From NCBI RefSeq assembly GCF_009184635.1, contig NZ_WELI01000013.1, positions 62,001 through 126,000 on the forward strand: a stretch of 64,000 bases of DNA, in the 5' to 3' direction. Under the pieces are notes generated by a model that was given only the letters and a program-made list of their open reading frames with translations, had not been told where the DNA came from and did not search any database. This document shows, piece after piece, positions 18,412 to 28,400 of the stretch. Positions within the stretch are counted from its first letter, which is position 1, and every line of letters begins with the position of its first letter. The position numbers and the translations under genes are program-made. Source of the stretch: Rudanella paleaurantiibacter (GTDB lineage: Bacteria; Bacteroidota; Bacteroidia; Cytophagales; Spirosomataceae).

Positions 18412-20454
18412 ATGGTCCAGATTAAAGCTACTAATTGGATTGCCGGCCTCTTGCTGACACTGCTGATGAGCGTTGGCGCGGCCGGTTCGTTACGCGCGCA
18501 GAGCACCGCAATTGAAGTGGATGTTTGTGTATACGGCGCTACCTCGGCCGGGGTTATGGCGGCCTACACCGCCAAAAAGCTTGGCCATAAGGTGCTACTT
18601 ATTGAGCCAGGAATGCACCTGGGCGGGCTCAGCTCGGGTGGCCTGGGTTACACAGATATTGGTAATAAATACGTCATTACCGGCCTTGCCCGTGACTTCT
18701 ACCGTCGACTGGGTAAGCATTACGGCAAGTTTGAGCAATGGGTATTTGAGCCACATGTAGCGAAGAAGATTTTTAATGAGTACCTGCGTGAGGCTCAGAT
18801 TTCCGTATCCTATGCGTCGCGAATTGTGGCCGTGAGAAAAAACGGTACGCAGATTGAGCAGGTAACTCTGGAGAATGCCAACCGGCCCGGTGCCACTTCT
18901 CACCAGATTGTCAAAGCGAAAGTGTTTATCGACTGCTCCTACGAGGGCGATTTGATGGCCGGAGCGGGCGTAAGCTATACCGTTGGCCGGGAAAGTAATG
19001 AGCTCTACAAGGAGACCTATAATGGCGTACAACTCTTAGATCATCACCAGTTTCCGGATGGTATCGACCCCTACCGGATACCCGGCAATCCGGCGAGTGG
19101 TTTACTTTGGGGGATTAGCCCCGATCCTCTGTCTCCGAAGGGTACTGGTGACAGTAAGGTACAGGCGTATAATTTTCGGATTTGCCTGACCAACAATCCC
19201 GCCAATCGCATTCCCATTACCCGCCCGGCCGACTACGATTCTACCCGATTTGAACTGTTGGCGCGTGTGCTGGCCAAACAGCCCCACAAAAAGCTTAATT
19301 ATAACTTCTTGAAATGGGATATGATCCCTAATCAGAAAACAGACATAAATAATTATGGGCCCTTCTCCACCGATTTAGTCGGCATGAACCACCTGTATCT
19401 GGAAGCGGATTATGCCACTCGCGCCCGCATCATCGACGACCACAAAAAATACAATCAGCAATTACTTTACTTTCTGGGCAATGATCCTCGTGTACCCGTA
19501 GACATCAGAACCTACATGGCCGAATGGGGGTATCCCAAAGATGAATACGAAGAGTCTGGACACTGGTCACCCCAGTTGTATATCCGGGAGGCCCGGCGAA
19601 TGCTGGGCGCCTACGTAATGACCCAGCATAATTGTGAGGGCCGGGAGCTCGTCAGCGACGGCATTGCCAGAGCGGCCTACACCATGGATTCGCACAACTG
19701 CCAGCGAATCGTCGTCGAGAAGGACGGTCAAAAAATGGTGAAGAACGAAGGAGATGTACAGGTTGGCGGCTTTGGTCCGTACCCCATCGCGTACCGGTCT
19801 ATCACCCCGAAACCCTCAGAGTGTACCAATTTGCTGGTGCCGGTATGCCTGTCGGCCAGTCATATTGCGTATGGTTCTATCCGGATGGAGCCTGTATTTA
19901 TGGTGCTGGGGCAATCGGCGGCCGTGGCAGCCACGCTAGCCATTCAACAGCGTAAGGCCGTTCAGGCCGTTGAAGCGGGGCAGATTCAGGAAATACTCCG
20001 CAACAATCCGCTGGCCGACGGGTCGCCAACCGACCTGTTGATAGACAATGATGTGACGCCGGACCAGGTAAAGCCTCTGGCCGGTACCTGGTCTGTGCAA
20101 CGCGGTACCATCGGGCAATTGGGGGGAGCGTATGCAGCCTCCGCCCTGGTGAGCGACGGTACCTCAGCAGCCGCTATTCAGTTCCGTACCGAGGTACCCC
20201 GCAAAGGCAGATACCGTTTGTTCATCTACTACCCGGCCACAGCGAAAGCGCCGGTTGCTCAATATAAGCTCACGCACAATCGGGGGCAGCAAACGGGTAG
20301 CGTGAATCTTGCCGAGAGTCAGAATGACTGGGTTGCCCTGGGCGTATTTGAACTGGAGCCGGGTACAACAGCATTGGAGATACAGGTAGCGGGCGGTGGT
20401 GGCCCGCTGGTGGCCGATGCGGTTCTGTTGGTTCCAGCGAAAACTAAACCGTAG
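18412..20454 (+). CDS. Secreted FAD-dependent oxidoreductase with C-terminal golvesin/xanthan-lyase-like domain, 680 aa
   Basis: A flavoprotein of the FAD_oxidored (PF12831) type. A signal peptide (1-29, ending LRA-Q) is followed by the FAD-binding Rossmann motif in VYGATSAGVMAAYTAKKLG (about 39-60) and LLIEPGMHLGGLSSGGL. Other landmarks are CSYEGDLMAGAGVSYTVGRE and a C-terminal flavin contact in MEPVFMVLGQSAAVAATLA. The last 130 residues form a beta-sandwich like the golvesin C-terminal/xanthan-lyase domain (FRTEVPRKGRYRLFIYYPA, ADAVLLVP). Proteins of this architecture are common in Bacteroidota carbohydrate loci, but the substrate is unknown. It is a paralogue of the gene at 30938. It stands alone and is flanked by inverted copies of a repeat (18.05-18.31 and 20.58-20.68 kb). 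Confidence 0.85.
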   Translation: MVQIKATNWIAGLLLTLLMSVGAAGSLRAQSTAIEVDVCVYGATSAGVMAAYTAKKLGHKVLLIEPGMHLGGLSSGGLGYTDIGNKYVITGLARDFYRRLGKHYGKFEQWVFEPHVAKKIFNEYLREAQISVSYASRIVAVRKNGTQIEQVTLENANRPGATSHQIVKAKVFIDCSYEGDLMAGAGVSYTVGRESNELYKETYNGVQLLDHHQFPDGIDPYRIPGNPASGLLWGISPDPLSPKGTGDSKVQAYNFRICLTNNPANRIPITRPADYDSTRFELLARVLAKQPHKKLNYNFLKWDMIPNQKTDINNYGPFSTDLVGMNHLYLEADYATRARIIDDHKKYNQQLLYFLGNDPRVPVDIRTYMAEWGYPKDEYEESGHWSPQLYIREARRMLGAYVMTQHNCEGRELVSDGIARAAYTMDSHNCQRIVVEKDGQKMVKNEGDVQVGGFGPYPIAYRSITPKPSECTNLLVPVCLSASHIAYGSIRMEPVFMVLGQSAAVAATLAIQQRKAVQAVEAGQIQEILRNNPLADGSPTDLLIDNDVTPDQVKPLAGTWSVQRGTIGQLGGAYAASALVSDGTSAAAIQFRTEVPRKGRYRLFIYYPATAKAPVAQYKLTHNRGQQTGSVNLAESQNDWVALGVFELEPGTTALEIQVAGGGGPLVADAVLLVPAKTKP

Positions 20455-20579
20455 TAGCCAGGTCATACAACTTAACCGCCCTGCTGAAACGATCAGGCTT
20501 TCCAGCTCTCACTGACCAGAGACTCATTTGAGTACCTCCGGTCAGTGGGAGCTGCATGCTTTTGTCTATGTAAGTGAAT

Positions 20580-20680
20580 GAATAATGTATAATGAACAAT
20601 TGTATTACCTGCTGATAATCAGCCATCTTATTATCCATTTTACACTATTCATTTTACATTTAATTCTGTCTGACTACTTA
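20580..20680. repeat. Intergenic repeat copy B, inverted relative to cluster A
   Basis: AATGTATAATGAACAATTGT, TATTACCTGCTGATAATCAG and the end arm TTAATTCTGTCTGACTACTT (from 20660) align with the reverse complement of 18046-18180 with few mismatches. The oxidoreductase gene is therefore bracketed by two copies facing each other. No ORF is present, so a non-autonomous (MITE-like) element is inferred. Confidence 0.7.
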
Positions 20681-20717
20681 CAAGCGGCTGGTTATCGAGT
20701 TTTGATTCAGCCGCTTG
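20681..20717. terminator. Hairpin between convergent genes
   Basis: CAAGCGGCTG (20681-20690) pairs perfectly with CAGCCGCTTG (20708-20717) across a 17-base loop. It sits between the stops of the oxidoreductase and the convergent glycoside-hydrolase gene and could serve both. There is no clear T-run. Confidence 0.5.
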
Positions 20718-20739
20718 CAGTGATAAAGAGCAAGTTCAA

Positions 20740-22863
20740 TTAGTAGCCAACCAACGCTACCATCTGATGCCCGCGAATAGCTGGAATTGTCGTTTCGACA
20801 CGACCGCTCGTGTACGTAAACTTCAACGGTACACCTTCCGGTACCAACAAAACCTGCCGGGGTTTTGTCGCTAATCGCACGGATAAACGGGTGTTGGTTA
20901 AGAGGGGAACGTCTTCAACCGTGTCGAACTCACTGCCCCGCCGTTCGGGTACGTAATTGAGCAGATGCACTACCTGCCGTTGCTGCCTGGGCTGCTCGTT
21001 TAGGGTGGCTACCAGCGTGGAGGGAGCACCGGGCGTTTGCAATAACGGATCGGGGAGCAACCGGTCGAGGGCGTTCAGGACCAGTTGTCGGCACCAGCGG
21101 GGCGCATTGCGGGCGTATTGGGTAAAAACTGGGTGGGCGAAGTAGATGACCCGGCCCTGCTGCGTAACGGCCGGATACCCCACCCGCCCGGCCGAAGGCG
21201 TGTGCTTGTGCGAGTTGAAATGCTCCCACGTCCGGTTAAAGTAGGGCACATTGGTCTGCGCCAGCACGGTAGCACCCGTTGGTTTTACCTCAAGCCCCCG
21301 CAGGTACATGACCAGCTCTGTTGCCGGTAAGCCCCGACCAATTTCCTGCCCGTTGAGTGCCAGAAAATCAGGGCTATAGGCCGCGTCACCTACGCACGCC
21401 AGACCCAATTCGGGTAGGTTGAAGGTCCGGCGCTCGCCGGTTTTATCCGGGTTCAGCCCAGACTGATAGCTTACGAGCAAAGCCCCTCCTTTGGCGACAA
21501 AAGCACTCAGTTTGTTGCGCAGCGAGTCACTTACGGGTATGGCATCCGGCAAAATCAACACCCGGTAACCCGATAGCTCCGACTGACTGTCGATAATATC
21601 GAACTGATGTCTGCCCTCCTGTAACATCCGCACGGCTCCCAGCATCATGTCGGGCGTACGGGCTTCCGCCCCGGTGGTAAACTCCTCGGTACTAAACACC
21701 CCAATATCGGTTCGGGCTACGGCGCCTTCGCACCAGGGTTCTTTCTGGTCTACCTGCGCGTACACTCCACCAATAAGATCGTAGGTGGCCGCGTCGAGCC
21801 GCCCGCGTGGATGCAGCTGATCGCCTACGGAGCATTTGGCATTCAGGGCCAGCATTGTAAAACATTCCAGTTCAAGAGCCGCCGGGTTTTTCAGCGAGTG
21901 GAAATCACCCCAGGAGGTATGAAACTTGCCGGTCATGCCCATCACGGCTTTGTCCAGATTTCGGGCGTAGCGGGCGGTAAGCGGAAAATGCAGGTAGCCC
22001 CAGCCCCCTGAGGGCAGCGACTCCAGTTCAAGATGGCTGTAGGTATTCACCGACGACCGAATCCCCGGCCCGACATGCCCACCGTTGAAAAACAGGCCTG
22101 CCTTCGGGTCGAGCTGCCGGACAAACTGGGCAATATCGGCTTTGTACTCCTGCATGATACGGCCATAATACGCGTGACGGTTGGCGGCCTTTGCAGCATC
22201 TATCCCCGCCTTTTTCATCCCTTCCAGCACCACGGGGTGAGCGTTGGGATATACATGATGAATATCCAGAAACAGACCATCTACCGGCACCTGTTCAAAC
22301 AGATCGGCCAGGTAACTTTTGAGAAAGTCGCGGTAGGGCGTGGCTATGTCAAGATGATCGTAGAAACCGGCATCGAAGGTACTTTTCTGAAACGAAAAGG
22401 GTTTGCCTTCTTCGTCGCGCATGAGCCATTCGGGATGCTGCTGGGCCGTGAAATGATCCCATTGCACCGTGACGTACACAGGCACCCGGATGTTCTGCTT
22501 ATGACAGGCTTCGATCTGTTCTTTTAACAGATTCCGTTTCAGGTACGGGTGCCGCCGTTCGGCAAACTTTTTTGTGTCGTGGTAAATCATACCGTGATGA
22601 CACCGGCCAAAACAGGTTACCGAATTGACCGACGCCTTTTTCAGGGTCTGGACAAATTCGTCGGGATCGAACTGCGTAGCAATGTCCTGAATGAGCTCGC
22701 TGGTGTGGTAGTCTAAATGAATCTGCCGAAACCGGAAACCATCGGGGCCATTGGCGGGTGCGGGTGAGCTGTTCAGGCGAGCCGCCACCAGCGGGTCGGC
22801 GATCAGAAGCCCGGCTGCGGCCAGGGTCGACTGCCGTAAAAAAGAACGTCGGTTGTGAGACAT
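20740..22863 (-). CDS. Tat-exported putative glycoside hydrolase (GHL6 + beta-galactosidase trimerisation-like), 707 aa
   Basis: The N-terminus has a twin-arginine signal (NRRSFLRQSTLAAAGLLIA), so it is probably exported folded. Residues about 45-390 form a TIM-barrel-like domain with HLDYHTSELIQDIATQFD and VNSVTCFGRCHHGMIYH, which I match to hypothetical glycosyl hydrolase 6 (PF14871). DGLFLDIHHV carries the likely barrel-strand acidic residue. A Rossmann-like segment (about 405-620; RVLILPDAIPVSD, GGALLVSYQSG) fits a beta-galactosidase trimerisation domain. Family members are thought to act on fucosides or galactosides, but no activity can be assigned. It is the last gene of the sigma-FecR-SusCD operon, 171 bases after the DUF4397 gene, and converges on the FAD oxidoreductase. 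Confidence 0.7.
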   Translation of the reverse strand: MSHNRRSFLRQSTLAAAGLLIADPLVAARLNSSPAPANGPDGFRFRQIHLDYHTSELIQDIATQFDPDEFVQTLKKASVNSVTCFGRCHHGMIYHDTKKFAERRHPYLKRNLLKEQIEACHKQNIRVPVYVTVQWDHFTAQQHPEWLMRDEEGKPFSFQKSTFDAGFYDHLDIATPYRDFLKSYLADLFEQVPVDGLFLDIHHVYPNAHPVVLEGMKKAGIDAAKAANRHAYYGRIMQEYKADIAQFVRQLDPKAGLFFNGGHVGPGIRSSVNTYSHLELESLPSGGWGYLHFPLTARYARNLDKAVMGMTGKFHTSWGDFHSLKNPAALELECFTMLALNAKCSVGDQLHPRGRLDAATYDLIGGVYAQVDQKEPWCEGAVARTDIGVFSTEEFTTGAEARTPDMMLGAVRMLQEGRHQFDIIDSQSELSGYRVLILPDAIPVSDSLRNKLSAFVAKGGALLVSYQSGLNPDKTGERRTFNLPELGLACVGDAAYSPDFLALNGQEIGRGLPATELVMYLRGLEVKPTGATVLAQTNVPYFNRTWEHFNSHKHTPSAGRVGYPAVTQQGRVIYFAHPVFTQYARNAPRWCRQLVLNALDRLLPDPLLQTPGAPSTLVATLNEQPRQQRQVVHLLNYVPERRGSEFDTVEDVPLLTNTRLSVRLATKPRQVLLVPEGVPLKFTYTSGRVETTIPAIRGHQMVALVGY

Positions 22864-23034
22864 AACCGGTTTTAAAGAAGTAGTAAGGAGTCTAATGAAG
22901 AGGCATTACGGAGGGTGAATCTGAGGGAGCATGTCATCCGGTATCCAGACAGAAGGCTCTGCCCAATGGGCTGTCATACAGAAGGCAACCAAGTGGCTGC
23001 CTTCTGTCGAAATCTTACCCTAAAAATTGAAGTT

Positions 23035-23835
23035 CTACAGCGGATTGCTCCAGCGATTGGCGTGGTAACTGATATCAAAAGCGTATCCGCTAAAGGTATT
23101 GCCCGGTGATGGCAGGGTGCGGAAACCGCGCGCCCAGATACTATAGCAGCTATTCCGGTCGATGATGACGTTGCTCTTACTACGAACAACGGTGTTGGTA
23201 CCTGCCAGTCGGAACTCAACCGTGTAGATGCCCGGATCAATCTCGAAAAAATCTTTCACGCCTTTGTACGCCAGATTGGTCGCCAAAACCACCGGCCCCG
23301 ATGGTGAGCCAGCCGTAATAACCAGATCGAGCGGGGGGGCATCCGGGGAGTAGTTCATCACACGAACTTTCGCCTTACTAGGTGCCGGAAGCGCCAGATT
23401 ATCGGTCAGCACGACAAACTCAGAGCGCTGCGCCGTTCCGATTGAATACACCGAGTAATAGGTATCGGCCTGGGTTGGAAAGGTCAGTTCGCCTACTTTA
23501 GCAGCAGGCCCCGAGGGGTCGTTGGCCTGCGAACGGGCCGTATCGAACCGCATGGTCATGGAGCCGGGCGTAAACGCTTTGTACCCGTTACTCCACGGAA
23601 ATTTGATAGGGAAGTTGTTGAACTGTACCCCGTTGTAGAATGGCCAGATCGCGATTTCGCGCTGAGCCGCTGCGGGCTGCGTCGCTGAATTGGGGGTCGC
23701 GTTGACGAAGATAATCTTCGCTTTGTCTTTCTCTTCTCCCAAAGGCTGGCTGGTCGGTTCTTCCGGCATACAGCCTGCCAGTGTCCCCAGCAAAGCACTA
23801 CTGATGAATGCCAAATACAGAAATGTCGCTTTCAT
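23035..23835 (-). CDS. DUF4397-domain lipoprotein, 266 aa
   Basis: A lipoprotein signal peptide with lipobox LAGC (Cys at residue 22) is followed by Ig-like beta-rich sequence matching DUF4397: KVRVMNYSPDAPPLDLVIT, then NLAYKGVKDFFEIDPGIYTV and a Cys-containing C-terminal part. Family members are usually surface-exposed proteins next to SusD genes. It starts 5 bases after the SusD stop, so it is translated in the same operon, and it is probably an accessory surface glycan-binding protein. That role is inferred from position. Confidence 0.8.
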   Translation of the reverse strand: MKATFLYLAFISSALLGTLAGCMPEEPTSQPLGEEKDKAKIIFVNATPNSATQPAAAQREIAIWPFYNGVQFNNFPIKFPWSNGYKAFTPGSMTMRFDTARSQANDPSGPAAKVGELTFPTQADTYYSVYSIGTAQRSEFVVLTDNLALPAPSKAKVRVMNYSPDAPPLDLVITAGSPSGPVVLATNLAYKGVKDFFEIDPGIYTVEFRLAGTNTVVRSKSNVIIDRNSCYSIWARGFRTLPSPGNTFSGYAFDISYHANRWSNPL

Positions 23836-23840
23836 ATCGA

Positions 23841-25385
23841 TTAGTAACCAGGGTTTTGAGTCAGGAGTGGGTTATTGATTGTCTCGATCCGGGCAATCGG
23901 GAACAGCATCCGTTCGCGGCTGAAACCCTCGCGTTTCTGGTTCACCTTGAGCACGGTATTGGCGTAATCGAACCCGTAGCGTACCAGATCAAACCAGCGT
24001 TTGTTTTCCATCGCCAGCTCCTTCCGGCGCTCCGACCGGATGATGTCCCGGTACTGCGCTTGCGTGAGGCCCGAAGCAATGTCCCGCGCGGTGGATGGGG
24101 TGGTCAATGGTAAGCCAAAGGCCCGTCGGCGCAACCGGTTCAGATACTCCAGCCCCTGTGCATCCAGCACGCCCGATTCGTTGGCCGCTTCGGCGTAGAT
24201 GAGCAAGGTTTCGGCCAGCCGGTAGATGGGGAAGTTTACCTGACCTACAGCCCCCGTGTTGGGCAAGTGGTGCTTAATGGTTAGCCACCGCTGAAACCCT
24301 CCGCTTCCGAGCCCCCGCACAAACGTAACGTCCCGGCGCAAATCGCCCTCTTCATATTCCTGAATGAGTCCGCCCCGGAACCCCGCTTCGTTATCGGCAC
24401 TCGCATTGTCGGTGGGCCGGTAGGCTGCCAGGCTCACCACTCCGCCGTTCACCTCGTTAACGGCCCCCATGATAAAGCTGTAGTTATTACCCAACCCAGC
24501 CGTACCAGCCGCCTGTCCGTTATTGCTAAACTGCACCTCGAACAGTGATTCACCCGAGTTTTCCGAACCACCCCGGGCGGCAAAACTGTCGGCATAGCGA
24601 GCGTTTAGATTCAAGCCGCTTTGGGTGAGCACCTGAGCGGCAGTATTCCGGGCTTCGGCCCAGTTTCGCTGTGTCAGGTACACGTCGGCGAGCATGGTCA
24701 GAGCTGCCCACCGCGTAGGCCGACCGCGCTCGTTGCCTACGCCACTCCCCGACACCGTAGGGGGCAGCTTGGTGGCCGCATCTTTTAGGTCGTCAATGAT
24801 CTGAGCATAGACCTGTGCCGAAGGGGCGCGCGGAATATTCACCTCCGAGGCACTTTTGATCTCGTCGGTGCGCAGGGGCACATCGCCGAACAGGCGTACC
24901 AGGTTGAAATACGCAAAGGCCCGCAGGAATTTAGCTTCGCCAATGAACTGATCTTTAAAGAGCAGGCCAGCCGAGTTGCGGCTCTGAGCAACCGGAAAAT
25001 TCAGGGCGGGCACCCGGCCAATCACCACATTCGACCGGTAAATAATCCGGTACAGCCCATCCCATAGCCCGAAGGTCTGAGCGTTGTCGGCCGGTAATTC
25101 AAAATAATCGACCAGACTGTAAGCCGACGATGACACCTTACTGTCGCCGGCCATCACGTCATCGCTGGCGTAGTCGATGTACAGCAGGTTGTTGTCGCCC
25201 CGGTACAGGTTGCCTCCGCTTAGAATGTTGTATATGCCATTGACAGCCGAGATCGTACCTGCAAAGTCCGTGAAGGTGTTGTCAACGGTTTGTGTACCCA
25301 CCGGCTGGGGGTTGAGCATCTCGTTACAGCCCGACGTGCTTAGCCCCAGTAAGGCCGTTAAAAGCAATATGTATGTCTTTTTCAT
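23841..25385 (-). CDS. SusD/RagB-family outer-membrane lipoprotein, 514 aa
   Basis: A surface nutrient-binding partner of SusC. The lipobox STSGC gives an N-terminal lipidated Cys near residue 20. The helical TPR-like scaffold is visible: FAGTISAVNGIYNILSGGN, FIGEAKFLRAFAYFNLVRLF (the most conserved SusD motif), and RPTRWAALTMLADVYL. The C-terminal part has ERRKELAMENKRWFDLVRYG, also conserved. Length is normal. It starts 15 bases after the susC stop and ends 5 bases before the DUF4397 gene. Confidence 0.95.
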   Translation of the reverse strand: MKKTYILLLTALLGLSTSGCNEMLNPQPVGTQTVDNTFTDFAGTISAVNGIYNILSGGNLYRGDNNLLYIDYASDDVMAGDSKVSSSAYSLVDYFELPADNAQTFGLWDGLYRIIYRSNVVIGRVPALNFPVAQSRNSAGLLFKDQFIGEAKFLRAFAYFNLVRLFGDVPLRTDEIKSASEVNIPRAPSAQVYAQIIDDLKDAATKLPPTVSGSGVGNERGRPTRWAALTMLADVYLTQRNWAEARNTAAQVLTQSGLNLNARYADSFAARGGSENSGESLFEVQFSNNGQAAGTAGLGNNYSFIMGAVNEVNGGVVSLAAYRPTDNASADNEAGFRGGLIQEYEEGDLRRDVTFVRGLGSGGFQRWLTIKHHLPNTGAVGQVNFPIYRLAETLLIYAEAANESGVLDAQGLEYLNRLRRRAFGLPLTTPSTARDIASGLTQAQYRDIIRSERRKELAMENKRWFDLVRYGFDYANTVLKVNQKREGFSRERMLFPIARIETINNPLLTQNPGY

Positions 25386-25400
25386 GGGAACGATTGGGGG

Positions 25401-28400
25401 TTAGAAGCCGAGACTGAGGCCCACGGTAAAGGATTTCGCAATCGGGTAGGCACCAATGTCAATTCCATTGGTCGTTACCGACGACCCGAAGCTGTTTACC
25501 TCCGGGTCCCAGCCCGTGTAGCGGGTGAAGGTGAAGAAGTTATTGGCCTGCACGTACACCCGCGCCCGGTTCAGCTTAGCCCGGTCGGTGAGCACACGCG
25601 GCAGGTCGTAACCGAGCGTAATGGTCCGAATCCGCAGAAACGAGGCATCTTCCAGGAAACGGCTGGAGGGCAGCAGTGGGTTGTTGGCACGGGGCACCGG
25701 TACGGTTGTAGCCTGCGGGTCCCAGGGTTTCCAGCGATTTTCGTAGCTGACGCGCCAGGCGTTCTGCTCAAAAACTTCCGATTGCAGCCGGGGCTGGTTC
25801 CAGAGCAGGTTGCCGTGCTGGAAATTAGCCACTACGTTGAGCGATAGACCCTTGTAACTCCAGGTACTACCGAAGCCACCGAAGAAATCGGGGAACGGCG
25901 AACCGTACCAAACCCGGTCGTCATCGTTAATAATTTTATCACCATTCTGGTCAACCGGTTTGAAATCGCCGGGTGTAAAGTAAGGTTGGGCGCCAATTCG
26001 AATGGTAGGGGCATCGGCAGCTTCGGCCCATGTCTGGTACTGACCACTTTCAACCGGTACATAAAACCCGCCGATGGGTTGCCCAACCTGCGTTCGGTTA
26101 ATGTAGCTGTTGGTACGCCAAACTACCGCACCGTTGATAAACGGCAGATTCCCCAGGCTCTCCACCCGATTCTGGTTGGTGGCAATGTTTCCGTCGAGGG
26201 TCCAGCGGAAACCGTTTTTATCAAATACCGTGGCATTCAGTCCAAATTCAACCCCCCGGTTGCGAATCTTACCGATATTGGTGGTGTACGCATTGCCCAC
26301 TCCCGAGATTACCGACAAGGGAGCCGAGCCCAACAAACCCGTGGTCAGTTTGTCGTAATAGTCCACGGTCAGGTTCAGACGACCACTCCACAGACTCAGG
26401 TCCAGACCCACATCCAGCTGGTTGTTGCGCTCCCACTGAATATCCTGATTCTCAAACCGACCCGGTGCCAAACCCGTAGCCACGGAGTTCCCCCAAACGG
26501 TGTTGGCCCCGCCCATAAGTGCTGCGTAGAGGAAGTCGCCAATGTTCTGGTTCCCCGTCGACCCATACGAGGCCCGTAGTTTTAACTCTTGAATAGCGGC
26601 CACTTTTTTGAGGAAAGGCTCCTCAGAAAGCCGCCAGCCGAGCGAGAACGAGGGGAAAATCCCGTACTTGTAGTTCGACCCGAATCGGCTCGATCCATCC
26701 CGGCGCACCGTACCTGTAAACAGATATTTGTCCCGGAAACTGTAGTTCGCCCGCACAAATTGCGACACCAGGGCCGAAGGCGTTTCTCCGCCAAAGGCAA
26801 GCGTAGGCGTAGGCTGGTTACCCAGTTGATCGAGCACGTTGGAAGGCGCTCCCTGAGCCGACGCCCCCATAGTGCGCTGGGTAAACTGCTGTGCCGAAAA
26901 ACCGGCTACGGCATTGAGCGTATGCTCACCGAACGACCGATTAAAAGTCAGAATCTGGTCGGCCAGCCAGTTGAACGTTTTTGGTTGTGAGATAAATACC
27001 GATTGAACGTTATTCACATCGATACCGCGCTGCCAAACGGGATTGGTACTGTTGAGTTCATTGAACAGATAGTCGATACCAAACGACGAGCGAAACGTAA
27101 GTCCTTTGGTAAGCTCATATTCGCCGTAGAGATTTGAGATAATCCGGTACCGCTCGTAGAGCCGCTTGCGCTGCATCAGGTTCGCTACCTGATTGCTTCC
27201 GCCATCGCTGAACAGGTTGCTGTTGATAATGTTGTTGGGTCGCCCGGCAAAATTGCCGTTGGAATCATACACCGGCGACAGGGGCGACTGGGGGTAGGCC
27301 AGTTGGCTCTGGAAAAACTCGTCGGTATCCTGTCCGTTGCCCTGTTGCAGACTCAGGGCGGTCCGGGTACCAAACTTGAGCTTATCGGTCGCTTTTACAT
27401 CCAGATTGATACGGGTTGAGTATCGCTTAGCGTAGGTGTTCAGCAGAATACCCTGCTGATTAAAATAGTCTCCACTAACCGCAAACTGGAGCTTTTCGGT
27501 GCCGCCCGTGGCCGAGATGCTATAGTTCTGCATGGCCGCCTGCCGGAACATCTCGCTTTGCCAGTCGGTGCCTTCGTAGTCGTACAGATACGGATTGACA
27601 GCCCAGATGTCGAAGACCTCATTGCCGCGCGTAGCCGCATTCCGGCGATGTTCAAACACATAGCTTAATCGTTCGCGGGCGTTGGTCATCGGGATTTTCC
27701 GGCGGAGCGACTGCACCCCGTAATAAGCATCCACACTAATCTGCGTTTTGCCCGCTTTCCCAGACTTTGTTGTAATGAGCACAACCCCATTGGCCGCCCG
27801 AGATCCGTAGATAGCCGTGGCCGACGCGTCTTTCAAGACTTCAATGCTTTCAATATCATTCGGGTTGATGCTGGCCAGTGGGGAGGCTCCGTTTGAACCG
27901 GACCCACCGGTTGACCCTTCATTGCCCACCGAGAGGGTGTTGGCGCCTTCGTTCCAGGCCAGCGGAATCCCATCCACCACGTACAACGGCTGATTAGCCC
28001 CGCCCCCGGCCGTGGAGTTGACCCCCCGCACCCGCACCTGCACAGCCCCGCCGGGAGCGCCGGAAGTTTGCACCACCTGCACCCCCGACACCCGGCCCTG
28101 CAAGGCCTGATCGGCCCCGATAACGGGCACGGCTTTGATCTGCTGAGCCGAAACCGAAGCCACCGCCCCGGTAATGTCCCGTTTGTTTTGGGTGCCATAC
28201 CCCACCACAACCACCTCATTGAGCGTCGCGTTTGACGACTTGAGTACCACAGACAAGTTTGTCTGCTTACCAACAACTATCTCCTGCGGCTCGTAGCCAA
28301 TGTAGCTAAAAACGAGGGTACTATTTTCGGTGGGCACGGCCAGTTGGTAGTTGCCGTTAGCGTCGGTGGTGGTGCCTCTGGAAGTCCCTTTCACGGTAAT

